DNA of 64,000 nucleotides from assembly GCF_007970185.1 (NCBI RefSeq), contig NZ_CP042431.1, positions 7,113,342-7,177,341 on the forward strand, written 5' to 3'. The notes beneath the pieces were generated by a model. The model was given only the letters and a program-made list of their open reading frames with translations. It had not been told where the DNA came from and did not search any database. A program made the position numbers and the translations under genes. This document shows positions 25,741-34,957 of the stretch, piece by piece. Source of the stretch: Pseudobacter ginsenosidimutans. GTDB taxonomy: Bacteria; Bacteroidota; Bacteroidia; Chitinophagales; Chitinophagaceae. Within the stretch, counting starts at the first letter, position 1, and each line of letters starts with the position of its first letter.

Positions 25741-27157
25741 TTTTCGATTTCCTGAAATACAGGTATAGCGGTGCTCCCAGCGCAGTGATCACCAGCCCCA
25801 GCAATGAATTGATAACGGGTGTTTGACCCGCATTGTATTTGTTTATATCGTTCATGATGGTGCTGATCACATAGAAAGCGGCAAAGCCGATGAACAGCAA
25901 TGGCACCAACGGGTATCCCCAAACCCTGTAGGGACGAGGATGATCGGGCATCTTCCTTCTCAATACAAATACGCCGATCGCTCCGAAAGTATATGCCACC
26001 CAGGCTACGAACACGAACATATCCGCCAGCATATCGAAACTGCCGCTCACTACTAACACCGATGCCCATACGCAGTGCAGCCATAATGCATTGCCCGGCG
26101 TTCCATACTTCGTATGTTCCTTACCGGTAAAAGCGAAAAAGAGACGGTCCTTTCCCATTGCATAGGTTACCCTCGCTTCTGTCATCGTATTTCCATTGAT
26201 AGCCCCGAATGTGCAGATCACGATCATGGCCGCCACAATGGCGCCACTGGTTTCACCGAGTGCAATGGCGATAGCATCAGCCGCCACCAGTGAAGAGGCG
26301 GACATCCGGTCTACCGGCAACACATAGAGATAGGCCTGATTCACCAGGAGATAAATGATAACGCAGGACAACAAACCCATCAGCAAACTCCGGGGAATAT
26401 TGCGTTGTGGATCTTTGATCTCCCCTCCTACAAATGTTACATTCACCCAGCCATCATAGGCCATGAAAGCACCTGTGAGCGCAGCTACCAGTCCTCCTGC
26501 CAGTTGCCATCCCTCTTTCGGATTGGCGGAAGGCTGAACAAAATGTTGTACGCTTCCATTACCGCTCAGGAAGATGCCGAACACCAGCAGGATGATCACA
26601 CCTACTTTGATCATTGTACTCACCACCTGCACGATGCCGCCCGCTTTCACGCTACGGTAATTGAGCCAGGTAAGCCCCACTATCAATGCAATGGCCAGAG
26701 ATTTCACGCCGGCATTTTCCAAAGGATATAAATTGCCAAGCAAGGGGATATGCCAGACCACGGCTTTCTCTGTGGCTTCAGCAAATTGCGGTAACTGTAA
26801 AAAGAAATCGGCATATTGCGCACACACGAATGAGATAGCCGAAACAGCAGCCGTATTGATCACGGCAAAACCTGCCCAGCCATACATGAAGGCAAAGAAA
26901 TCGCCGAACATTTTCTGGAAATAGATATAGAGCCCGCCGGTTTGCGGGAACATCGCTCCCACTTCCGCATAGATGAGCCCACCTATCAGCGAGAGCAGTC
27001 CTGCCACTACCCAGACCAGTGCCAGCCAAACCGGCGAAGCCGTCTGTGCGGCCATGGTAGCCGGTTTCATGAATACGCCCGAACCGATGATACTGCCCAC
27101 CACAATACTGGTGGCTGACCAGAACCCAAGCATCCGGCGCGCTGAAGGAATAGCCAT
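25718..27157 (-). CDS. Amino acid permease (APC superfamily)
   Basis: 479 aa, about 12 membrane helices. The family's first helix signature GFWSATSIVVGSIIGSGVFMKP holds the GSGVF substrate loop, and EVGAMFPQTGGLYIYFQ follows. Sequence style (LAT/amino acid exchanger group: FMAYDGWVNVTFVGGEIKDPQRNIP) suggests an amino acid transporter or exchanger in the inner membrane; the substrate is not evident. It starts 12 bp after the Rieske gene's stop on the same strand, so the two may form a transcription unit. Confidence 0.92.
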   Translation of the reverse strand: MAIPSARRMLGFWSATSIVVGSIIGSGVFMKPATMAAQTASPVWLALVWVVAGLLSLIGGLIYAEVGAMFPQTGGLYIYFQKMFGDFFAFMYGWAGFAVINTAAVSAISFVCAQYADFFLQLPQFAEATEKAVVWHIPLLGNLYPLENAGVKSLAIALIVGLTWLNYRSVKAGGIVQVVSTMIKVGVIILLVFGIFLSGNGSVQHFVQPSANPKEGWQLAGGLVAALTGAFMAYDGWVNVTFVGGEIKDPQRNIPRSLLMGLLSCVIIYLLVNQAYLYVLPVDRMSASSLVAADAIAIALGETSGAIVAAMIVICTFGAINGNTMTEARVTYAMGKDRLFFAFTGKEHTKYGTPGNALWLHCVWASVLVVSGSFDMLADMFVFVAWVAYTFGAIGVFVLRRKMPDHPRPYRVWGYPLVPLLFIGFAAFYVISTIMNDINKYNAGQTPVINSLLGLVITALGAPLYLYFRKSKTKARSSL

Positions 27158-27169
27158 AGCTGTATCGGT

Positions 27170-28255
27170 TTAAGGGTTGAGCAGACTGGAAATAATGCGA
27201 TGGAAATGATGCGTACCCTGCTCCCTGGTAACGGAATATCTTCCATGCCCGTAGAATCTGCTGCGAACACCCAGCTGCACCGCTTCCACCACTGCCTCAT
27301 CTTCCATCTCCACTGTATTGAGGTCCGATCCAGCTCCTGTATTGAACTTATCTTCTTTCCAAACATAGGTAAGGAAAGACACTTTGCACCGGTCTATCGC
27401 CAATGGTTGAACGATATTGATACTTAGCCCCCAGGGATAGAAATTGAACATCATATTCGGGAAAACGAAAAAATAATAAGCAGCCACTTTCTTCCCGAAA
27501 TCCGGTGAAGAAGAAGGCAGATCGAAAACATCATCATCATCCTTTGCAATCCCCAACTGGAGATTGGAATATTTGAAAAGTTCTGTTGTATAATTCCCGT
27601 AATCGATCACAGCATTCAGTCCTGCATGAACAAATGGAATATGGAACCCTTCCAGGTAGTTCTCGCAATAAAGTGCCCAGTGCGCATTTACGATGTAATC
27701 CTTACTCAGGTCTGGCCTGGGCTTAAGTTCATCCACAGGCAGCCATCCCACCCTGTCTGTCATATCTTTCAGGTAAGGCGATGGATCTGCATTGTTTTGC
27801 AGCGAAGCAAACAACCAGGGCCCCCACTGATGCACCGGCAATTGTGTGAGATCATCTGAAGGAGCAGGAAAACCCATTACTTCTTTGAACTCGGGCATGG
27901 ATTTGAATTTGCCATCGAGCGAAAACAACCTTCCATGATAACGGCAACGCAGGTTCGCAGCTTTGCAGGGTTCGTGAACTACAATAGTGCCCCTGTGCGT
28001 GCAAACATTACTGAGGCAATGCAGTTTTCCGGTATTGTCTTTAGTGAGTACAAGCGGCTCATTCAGGTAGCCATCCAGGTAAGTAAAAGGATAACAATCC
28101 CCGGGAGCCTTTACAGCATGTTGATCTCCGATTAACTGCCAGGATGGAGTAAAGATCTTTTCTTTGGCCAGTTCATACATCGCCGGATCTGTATAGAAAT
28201 CGGTGTGTAATGTTCTGGCCACGGAAATATCCGGATCAACATAAAATCGGTTCAT
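27170..28255 (-). CDS. Rieske (2Fe-2S) aromatic ring-hydroxylating-type oxygenase, alpha subunit
   Basis: 361 aa from the ATG at 28255, giving MNRFYVDPDISVART; a longer frame upstream is unlikely. The Rieske cluster motif is CTHRGTIVVHEPC...LRCRYHG (about 80-105), and the mononuclear iron site is ENYLEGFHIPFVH (about 190). Layout matches the choline/carnitine monooxygenase and ring-hydroxylase alpha family, which uses a separate reductase not found here. The substrate is unknown; placement before an amino acid permease could hint at a quaternary amine or amino acid derivative, which is inference. Confidence 0.9.
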   Translation of the reverse strand: MNRFYVDPDISVARTLHTDFYTDPAMYELAKEKIFTPSWQLIGDQHAVKAPGDCYPFTYLDGYLNEPLVLTKDNTGKLHCLSNVCTHRGTIVVHEPCKAANLRCRYHGRLFSLDGKFKSMPEFKEVMGFPAPSDDLTQLPVHQWGPWLFASLQNNADPSPYLKDMTDRVGWLPVDELKPRPDLSKDYIVNAHWALYCENYLEGFHIPFVHAGLNAVIDYGNYTTELFKYSNLQLGIAKDDDDVFDLPSSSPDFGKKVAAYYFFVFPNMMFNFYPWGLSINIVQPLAIDRCKVSFLTYVWKEDKFNTGAGSDLNTVEMEDEAVVEAVQLGVRSRFYGHGRYSVTREQGTHHFHRIISSLLNP

Positions 28256-28303
28256 AAGGGGAAGGTTGTAAATGAAATATACTACCTTAATACGATAAAA
28301 CCA

Positions 28304-28909
28304 TTGGCTTTGAAACAAGTTATTTTAGCATGCTGCTGTATGCTCACGCTGGCAGCTTCCGCACAGAAAAATATCCGCCTCTTCAATGGCAAAGACCTCA
28401 GTGGCTGGACCATCCACGGAACTGAAAAATGGTATGTGGAGAAAGGCGGGCTGGTCTGCGAAAGCGGTCCGGACAAACAGTATGGTTACCTGAGTACAGA
28501 CAGCAATTACAATAATTTCGAATTCACCTGCAAATTCAAACAGGAAGCCAATGGCAATAGCGGCGTGTTCTTCCGCTCAGGCATCGAAGGCGTGAAGATC
28601 AGTGGCTGGCAGGTGGAAGTAGCGCCTCCCGATAAACATACCGGCGGCATTTACGAATCCTATGGCCGCGGCTGGTTGATCCAACCGAAAAAAGAAGATG
28701 AGCAATGGCTGAAAGCCGGCGAATGGAATACACTGAAGATCGTGGCGAACGGCAACAAGGTCACCACCTGGCTGAATGGCCATCAGATGGTGCAGATTGA
28801 TGATGAGAAGATCGGCACGGGCCGCGGATTCATTGCGCTTCAGATCCACGATGGCGGCGGCATCAAAGTGAGATGGAAAGAACTGAAAATAAAAAAACTG
28901 CCTGACTGA
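28304..28909 (+). CDS. DUF1080 (3-keto-disaccharide hydrolase-like) secreted protein
   Basis: 201 aa from a TTG start; a second TTG two codons on (giving LKQVILACC...) is equally possible. The signal peptide ends at LAASAQ and the rest is one concanavalin-like jelly-roll: IRLFNGKDLSGWTIHG, NNFEFTCKFKQEANGNSGVFFR, WNTLKIVANGNKVTTWLNGHQM, GFIALQIHDGGGIKVRWKELKIKKL. Members act on or bind carbohydrates, some as 3-keto-glycoside hydrolases or lyases. It is divergent from the Rieske gene, and the starts overlap closely. Confidence 0.88.
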   Translation: MALKQVILACCCMLTLAASAQKNIRLFNGKDLSGWTIHGTEKWYVEKGGLVCESGPDKQYGYLSTDSNYNNFEFTCKFKQEANGNSGVFFRSGIEGVKISGWQVEVAPPDKHTGGIYESYGRGWLIQPKKEDEQWLKAGEWNTLKIVANGNKVTTWLNGHQMVQIDDEKIGTGRGFIALQIHDGGGIKVRWKELKIKKLPD

Positions 28910-28914
28910 GCCTT

Positions 28915-29562
28915 CTACGGATTCAATTCATTGTATTTCGCTGTAAACTTTATAAAATCTTCCGCTGATCTCATTTTCAACTCTTCATCATTCATGAATT
29001 TCAGCAGCGATGCCTGCTGAGCAGGGAATTGTGCTGCCAGTTTCTCGCGATCATTTTTGATCAGTTTGGTGATGGCGCCATTGCTGAACAGGAAGAACTC
29101 GTCCTCATCTTCGAAAAAACGTTTGGTTGAACTTGGCAGGATATCTTTACTCTCCACAATGATCTTGGCCAGAACATAGAGCAGAACTGCCTTTCCCGTG
29201 GTCAATACCTGGTAGAAAGTTTCAGCATTGTATGTGCCGGAAGGCGGATATCCTTTGCGGAAGATCATCGAGTCCCTTGAGTTTTTGGGATAGAGCACAA
29301 AGGAAGTGATGCTGGCAGTTTGCGGAGAGAAGGTTTGTCCCTTGAATTCCATCTGCAGGTAATTGCGCGGACAATCGAAACGTAGCTTGAACTGGGTCAC
29401 CACTCTACCGTTCTTATAATAAACAGTACCATTCACCCAATCTTTGAGGAGGTAAGGGGAACCGGCCACGCCATCGTATTCGCTGCCTGGTTTATTGGGC
29501 TCTTTGGTTTGAGAAAAGCAGGAGCCTGATACAAACAGCAGGCACCAGAGGATTTGTTTCAT
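28915..29562 (-). CDS. Hypothetical secreted protein
   Basis: 215 aa with a signal sequence (MKQILWCLLFVSGSCFSQ) that could be either a type I or lipoprotein signal (GSC). The mature part is rich in aromatic and charged residues, with KNGRVVTQFKLRFDCP and FFEDEDEFFLFSNGAITKLIKNDREKL. It resembles conserved Bacteroidota secreted proteins of unknown function; no domain is named with confidence. Five bp separate its stop from the convergent DUF1080 stop. Confidence 0.7.
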   Translation of the reverse strand: MKQILWCLLFVSGSCFSQTKEPNKPGSEYDGVAGSPYLLKDWVNGTVYYKNGRVVTQFKLRFDCPRNYLQMEFKGQTFSPQTASITSFVLYPKNSRDSMIFRKGYPPSGTYNAETFYQVLTTGKAVLLYVLAKIIVESKDILPSSTKRFFEDEDEFFLFSNGAITKLIKNDREKLAAQFPAQQASLLKFMNDEELKMRSAEDFIKFTAKYNELNP

Positions 29563-29617
29563 AGCAAGGGTTTCTTAGAGGATCATAAGTTACATATTTC
29601 TTTGGGAAAAGGGTAAA

Positions 29618-29646
29618 TAAAAAACGCATCGTTGGAAACGATGCGT
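29618..29646 (-). terminator. Terminator of the Gld/MutS-like operon
   Basis: Stem ACGCATCGTT / AACGATGCGT with a 3-nt loop; on the minus strand it is followed by TTTTATTTACCC. It lies 215 bp beyond the last MutS-like gene, so the intervening small open frame would be part of the transcript. Confidence 0.85.
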
Positions 29647-29669
29647 AGTAATCAACTGATCAGTTGCAT

Positions 29670-29846
29670 TTATTTGGCCAGTTTGTTGGTGGTTAATTCT
29701 TTAATGCTGACCACAATGGGTGTTTCTACTTCCTCCTGATGAAGAGTGATCTGTTGGGCGGCGGCATCGCAGGTGTAAGTATCGTTCTCCGCTTCAGCGT
29801 CTTCATCTTCGTTGCATTTCTGCTTACCATGATTGTATGTTACAGA
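29670..29846 (-). pseudogene. Small acidic ORF without a start codon
   Basis: A minus-strand frame of about 57 codons ends at TAA (29670-29672) and reads SVTYNHGKQKCNEDED, then AEAENDTYTC and later KELTTNKLAK. It is acidic, with two cysteines, and its composition looks coding. No ATG, GTG or TTG occurs in frame; an ATG exists only in the next frame (rc of 29826-29834 region), which ends after about 34 codons. It lies inside the operon transcript, before the terminator. Either the start was lost by a frameshift or it is not translated. Confidence 0.35.
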
Positions 29847-29860
29847 TCAGTCAACTTTGA

Positions 29861-31189
29861 CTAAAGCTCCGGTGATTCCCTGATCAATTCCAGGATCCCT
29901 TCATTCCTGATGATCATCATACCCTGCCGATCCTCCGTTATGCCTTCTTCCAGTTTATAAGTATACCTGGGCCTGGCGCCTTCCATGATGGTAGGCATAA
30001 AGGCAAACTGAATATTCTTCGCTTCTTTCAGCGCCTCTCCCACTTCAATGATATGTGTGGATACGATGAACAAGCAATCCTGGTATTCTGCAAAAGCTTC
30101 AGTAACAGCCAGTGTACCATCGTAAGCATCCTTCACATTCGTTCCCTTGAACAATTCATCGAACATAAGCAGGAGCCGTTTACCGCTGGCAGCCGCTTCT
30201 GCGGCCTGTTTCACACGCACCACTTCCGCATAGAAATGGCTGTAGCCAAGTCCGATATTGTCCGCCACATTGATACTCGAATACATGCCCTCGCGTACGG
30301 AGAATTCAAACTTGCCGGCAGCAACGGGAAAGCCCATATGCGCCAGGTACATGCCGATGCCGATGGATTTCATGAGTGTTGATTTACCAGCCATATTGGC
30401 CCCTGTAAGAAAGACAACATTGCTGGATTCTGCCATGAAGATATTATTGCCAATAGCTCGATCGATACAGGGATGGCCAAGATTCGCGGCCTGTAGCAGG
30501 TTCTTTTCCGGCGCAAGTGCTTTGGCGTAGGTAAAGCCCCTGGCGCGAGCCACATCACTAACGGCAATGTACAGGTCAAGTTCATGAATGAAATTCAGCA
30601 CTTCTTCCATTTCACGCACAAATCTTGTTTTCAGAAGATGGTCATAAAAGGAAAGTGTTTTTACAGGAAGCGCTTTATAGATATCTGTTGTACGCAGCAT
30701 TTCCAGCCGCCTGTCTGAGAGGAGATCCAACAGCTCCTTCACTCTTTCCGCATAAGGCCCCATCATTGGTTGCAGCAATTCCAGGAAAGTATGACACCGG
30801 TTGAGGGTTACGATAGTGGCCTGCAACCCCTGCACTTTTTTCTTGTACCGCTCATCGCGGGTTAGACTGCTCAGCAACTTCAGCGTAACGGTATTGAGTA
30901 ATACAGACACCGGGTTTTTTCCGGCGCCTGTATCGAGGTATTCCCTCATCAGATTCAGTTGCTGTACATCGAAGGGGAAACTCAGCCTCGCCTGCTGGAA
31001 GAAGAGGAAGAGACTGCTTCGGCTGTTGATCTCCGTTACCTGCTGAAGCGGATTTCGGAACATCTCGTCGAGCAGCCGCTCACCTCCCCGCGTTTTTACA
31101 TGATTGAACAGGTGGTAAACAGAGCCCTGGCGGAACTTGCCGAGCAGGTTGAGCTCATCCACCGTTTGTTTGTCTGTATTGAAACTCAT
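29861..31189 (-). CDS. Short MutS-like ATPase (paralogue B)
   Basis: 442 aa. Contains the MutS lever/core region (about 1-230) and the MutS ATPase domain: Walker A TGANMAGKSTLMK (about 256), the SSINVADNIGLGYSHFYAEV segment, Walker B LLLMFDELFKGTNVKD and the STHIIEVGEAL switch. The mismatch-recognition domain I (with its Phe-X-Glu) and connector are absent, so it is not a canonical mismatch sensor. It follows its paralogue by 11 bp, about 40% identical by eye in the ATPase part, suggesting a heterodimer. Last gene of an operon with Gld-type ABC transporter genes. Confidence 0.88.
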   Translation of the reverse strand: MSFNTDKQTVDELNLLGKFRQGSVYHLFNHVKTRGGERLLDEMFRNPLQQVTEINSRSSLFLFFQQARLSFPFDVQQLNLMREYLDTGAGKNPVSVLLNTVTLKLLSSLTRDERYKKKVQGLQATIVTLNRCHTFLELLQPMMGPYAERVKELLDLLSDRRLEMLRTTDIYKALPVKTLSFYDHLLKTRFVREMEEVLNFIHELDLYIAVSDVARARGFTYAKALAPEKNLLQAANLGHPCIDRAIGNNIFMAESSNVVFLTGANMAGKSTLMKSIGIGMYLAHMGFPVAAGKFEFSVREGMYSSINVADNIGLGYSHFYAEVVRVKQAAEAAASGKRLLLMFDELFKGTNVKDAYDGTLAVTEAFAEYQDCLFIVSTHIIEVGEALKEAKNIQFAFMPTIMEGARPRYTYKLEEGITEDRQGMMIIRNEGILELIRESPEL

Positions 31190-31200
31190 AATTTTTATAT

Positions 31201-32532
31201 TTAATCAGCGTATGACCCGATAGTTCTGCGGACTGCGCGTTTGCGGCCATGCTGCAATATCTCCAGTATACCTTCATTACGGATAATGATCATGCCATGA
31301 CGATCAGCCGTGATCCCATTCTCCAGTGTATAGGTGTATTCAGGCATATGTCCGTTCATGCGTGTAGGCAGGTACTGGAAACCGATAGAAGGCACCTGCT
31401 GCAGCCGTTCTCCCGCTTCCACAATATGGGAAGAGATGATGAACAAACTGTTCTTCTTTGCAGCAAAGGCAATGGAGATCTCCACGGTAGCTTCATGCGC
31501 ATCTTTCACATTGGTGCCGCGGAACATTTCATCGAAGATGATGAAGAGCGATTTCCCTGCATTCAGTTCTGTTGCCACTTTCTTTACCCGCAATACTTCA
31601 GCATAGAAATGGCTTGCACCGATACCTAGATTATCCGGCAGGTTGATAGTGGTATAAATGCCATCAAATACAGAGAACTCCATCAGCTTTGCAGCAACAG
31701 GAAAGCCCATATGCGCCACATACACCGCAGTGCTCACAGCTCGCAGGAAAGTGGATTTACCGGCCATATTGGCGCCGGTAAGGAAGAGCAGGTTCCGCTC
31801 CGGATGCATAGCGAAATCATTGCTGACAGGGTTGGACAATTCGGGATGGTAAACGCCCTCAATGCGTAAATGGCATTTCCCTTTTTCCATCGCTTTGGGA
31901 AAAACGAATTTCCTTTCTTTCGCTACTTTGGCTACAGACATATACACATCCAGAAAATAGATATGCCCCAGCAGTTTTTCCACCTTGCTGCGCTCCCTGT
32001 GACGGAAGAGCAGATCATAAGCAGTAACAGCGGCATAGGCAATCTTCCCCTTTCCCTGTTCTCTCATTACGGGCTCGAAAGCAGTATCCTGCAGCAATAA
32101 GATGATTGACTCACGTTCCGGCGTAAGCGCAGATATCCCGGTTACCTCTTTTCGATCCACGAATTCCCTGATACGCTGTATCAGTTCGATCACCGCCATT
32201 ACGCCATTGGCAATCTCCTTTTCACTCAGCACAGCATGCTGAGTTCCCTGCTTTTTCTGTTCATCCGCGGCTGTCAGGTATTTCTCTGCCATATCGAACA
32301 AAGCAGCTTCGAAGGGAAATGACAGGCCCATGCCAGCAAAATGTTCGATGATACTACTTCTCCTGTTGATCTCTCCCTGGTCCGCCAGCGGCTTTGTGAA
32401 CATCTCTTTCAGCACCGTTTCCGCACCGCGGGTATGCGTGCTGTTGTAGAGATCGTACATACCGCTGCTATCACGCTGACCGAAGATCCGCAGGTCACCG
32501 ATCGTTTGCTCGTCTGTCAATAGGTACTTCAT
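31201..32532 (-). CDS. Short MutS-like ATPase (paralogue A)
   Basis: 443 aa, same layout as its neighbour: core region, then TGANMAGKSTFLRAV (about 249), FDGIYTTINLPDNLGIGASHFYAE, FIIFDEMFRGTNVKDAHEA and ISSHIVEAGERL. It lacks the N-terminal mismatch-binding and connector domains. It begins 2 bp after the stop of the Gld permease fusion, indicating translational coupling. MutS-family proteins of this short type occur in several Bacteroidota and are annotated as mismatch repair proteins, but their role is not established. Bound ATP-driven clamp movement on DNA is the family's general property. Confidence 0.88.
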   Translation of the reverse strand: MKYLLTDEQTIGDLRIFGQRDSSGMYDLYNSTHTRGAETVLKEMFTKPLADQGEINRRSSIIEHFAGMGLSFPFEAALFDMAEKYLTAADEQKKQGTQHAVLSEKEIANGVMAVIELIQRIREFVDRKEVTGISALTPERESIILLLQDTAFEPVMREQGKGKIAYAAVTAYDLLFRHRERSKVEKLLGHIYFLDVYMSVAKVAKERKFVFPKAMEKGKCHLRIEGVYHPELSNPVSNDFAMHPERNLLFLTGANMAGKSTFLRAVSTAVYVAHMGFPVAAKLMEFSVFDGIYTTINLPDNLGIGASHFYAEVLRVKKVATELNAGKSLFIIFDEMFRGTNVKDAHEATVEISIAFAAKKNSLFIISSHIVEAGERLQQVPSIGFQYLPTRMNGHMPEYTYTLENGITADRHGMIIIRNEGILEILQHGRKRAVRRTIGSYAD

Positions 32533-32534
32533 TT

Positions 32535-34862
32535 TTATTTTCGTTTACGTCTGATCAATAGAACTGTGCCAAGCACCATTACGGCAGCGGGCAGGATCCA
32601 GATAAAGATGCTTTTTTGTACATCAGCCGTTTCCGGACTGATGGTCAGCAATACGTCTTTGGGCTTTGGCCTCACCAGTTTTATAGGATATTTCTCATAG
32701 TGCAGCCAGGACCAGTATAGCATTGAAAAGGAAAGCGATCCTCCTCTCAGTGTACTTAGAAAGTCGGCATCACCGCTGACCACAATGCGTTGCTCTTTGT
32801 TGCCAAGCTGACGGGACAAAGCCAGGGTGATATCGAAGGAATCCCTTTTATAATCGCCTTCAAGTGCAGTGAATACCGGTGCAGCAGAATCTGTAACCAG
32901 CACACCTGTTTTCACCCAGGCATTCCTGCCACGGGTCACCTCGAGATGTTTTATTTTGAAAGCGCTGTCAGCATACCCAACCGGGGCTGTTCCTGCATGG
33001 AGAAACCTGGATGTATCGCCATCTTTCAGGTTCTTTAAAAGAGGCTTTTCAAGTTCCGCGGATTTGACAAGTGATCCAAAATCATGATTGACATATGGCA
33101 TTACCATATGCGGCATTTCATCTTTGGTTACTTCCACAACAGTGCCGGGCAACAGGCTGGCGCCTGCATATTGAAGCATAGGATTGATCACATGTTGTTT
33201 TCCCGGCTCTCCAACAATCATCATGTTCCCGCCGCGGTCAAGGTAATTTTTGAAATGCGCCACTGCTTTTTCATTCCAGATCACTTTCGGATCGGCAACC
33301 AGCAATTCCGTGGCATCTGCCGGTACTTCCCGCTCCTGGATATTCACTGTATCCAGCTCGAAGCCATGATTGATCAACGAGAAGCGGTTAGATTTCCTGG
33401 TAGCGAAGAAATCATATTCACGTTCACCCTTTTTGTAGATATCGCGTTCAAGGCTTCCGGTTGCAGCATATAATTTCGGTATTTCCGTTTCCAGCAATCG
33501 CCTGAAAACAGCACAGTAGTGCTCTTCATCCGGCCATACTTTAGGATCGGTATAGGTGCGGAGGAACATCGATTTCCCTTTGTATTTCACCTGCATCACC
33601 AATTGCATGTTCTCATCATTCAGGTTGATGATCTTGCGTATATCCTGTGGCGGCATGAACCAGTTCAGTTTCACCTGCTGGAACTTCGTGTACTCTTTGG
33701 CGATCTCATGAATATTCTTTCCCGGCATCATTTTATAAAGACCGCTATCGCCATCCACGGCATCATAATACATCACATATTTCAGCTGGATATTCGGATT
33801 GAACCTGATATAGGGTTCCCATACTTTCGAGATGTACTGGTTCCTTGCCTCGGGCATTCCATGAGGGCCGTTCGCACCCAGCAGGTTGGTATAGAGGGTC
33901 ACTTCAATGGGTTCATCACCCATCGCTTTCAACAGCTCCTGTGTTTTTTTGGTAACGGTATTGCTCTTGGTTTCTGTGGCATCCAGGTAACCGATATAAC
34001 CCGGCCTTGAAGTAAGATAACCTGTTACCAGCACCACCACAATCACAGTGAGGTATCGGACAGATTTTTTATACCAGGGAACGGACTCGCGCGCGCCTTT
34101 CAGTTTCAATATCGTGAAGGATACGAACATGGAAGCGATCAGGATAAAATAGATAAGGTCCTTTGTAGTGATCAACCCGGCCATCATCTTATCTGTTCTT
34201 CCATTGATAGCGAGGAAATAGGTAAGGTCCCTTACAAAATCAAATTGCTGCCAGAGTGTTCCGATACGGCCCAGTATAAAGAAGAGCACAAAAGTGGCGA
34301 TAGCTGAAACGATCTGGTAAGTGCTCAGGCTGCTCATGAACATACCGATGGCTGCATAGGCACACATGAGCAGAAAGAAACCCAGCATGGCCGAAAGCAG
34401 CAGCCCGTAATCCACCGCAACGATGTTGAATGCTCCCATGATGGAGAACATAGCAATGATCAGCAAGAGGAGAAAATTGTATGCCATGATGGCCAGGAAT
34501 TTTCCCAGTACGATCTGCCGCATGCTTACCGGAGAAGAGTACAGGAGGTTCACTGTGCCGTTATTGATCTCGCGGCTGATCAATCCCATTGTCAGCAAGG
34601 GAACAAAGAGAAAGAGATTTTTCAGAACGTTCACGAAGATCCCATCCGGGTTGAGGAAGATCGAGTTGGTGAGCGTCATACCGAAATCTGTGAACTTCGG
34701 CATATTCTTCACGGCCGTGTCCTGGAACAGGGCGATGGTATGCACCGGCGTGGTATAGAAATACCCGCAAAAGATCAGGAACACCACGGTAAGGAACCAG
34801 GCAACAGGCGAGTAGAACAGATTGCGTAGTTCGGTGCGCGCAATTTTGAATATCATTTTCAT
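32535..34862 (-). CDS. GldF-GldG-type ABC transporter permease fusion
   Basis: 775 aa inner-membrane protein. Residues 1-240 form an ABC-2 type permease with six helices (RTELRNLFYSPVAWFLTVVFLIFCGYF, then LFVPLLTMGLISREINNGTVNLLYSSPVS), equivalent to GldF. After a further membrane helix near 270-290 comes a large periplasmic GldG-like domain (about 300-740) containing LLVADPKVIWNEKAV and GGNMMIVGEPGKQ, closed by a C-terminal helix and RRKRK. GldA/F/G were first linked to gliding, but fused homologues occur in non-gliding species. It pairs with the ATPase gene upstream. Confidence 0.9.
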   Translation of the reverse strand: MKMIFKIARTELRNLFYSPVAWFLTVVFLIFCGYFYTTPVHTIALFQDTAVKNMPKFTDFGMTLTNSIFLNPDGIFVNVLKNLFLFVPLLTMGLISREINNGTVNLLYSSPVSMRQIVLGKFLAIMAYNFLLLLIIAMFSIMGAFNIVAVDYGLLLSAMLGFFLLMCAYAAIGMFMSSLSTYQIVSAIATFVLFFILGRIGTLWQQFDFVRDLTYFLAINGRTDKMMAGLITTKDLIYFILIASMFVSFTILKLKGARESVPWYKKSVRYLTVIVVVLVTGYLTSRPGYIGYLDATETKSNTVTKKTQELLKAMGDEPIEVTLYTNLLGANGPHGMPEARNQYISKVWEPYIRFNPNIQLKYVMYYDAVDGDSGLYKMMPGKNIHEIAKEYTKFQQVKLNWFMPPQDIRKIINLNDENMQLVMQVKYKGKSMFLRTYTDPKVWPDEEHYCAVFRRLLETEIPKLYAATGSLERDIYKKGEREYDFFATRKSNRFSLINHGFELDTVNIQEREVPADATELLVADPKVIWNEKAVAHFKNYLDRGGNMMIVGEPGKQHVINPMLQYAGASLLPGTVVEVTKDEMPHMVMPYVNHDFGSLVKSAELEKPLLKNLKDGDTSRFLHAGTAPVGYADSAFKIKHLEVTRGRNAWVKTGVLVTDSAAPVFTALEGDYKRDSFDITLALSRQLGNKEQRIVVSGDADFLSTLRGGSLSFSMLYWSWLHYEKYPIKLVRPKPKDVLLTISPETADVQKSIFIWILPAAVMVLGTVLLIRRKRK

Positions 34863-34957
34863 CCGTTAATTTTTAATTGATTATTTGGCCGCATGGAACT
34901 CCGCAAATAAATCCCCGTGTTTCGGAGATTTATTATGCTTCGTTTCATGGCTATACT

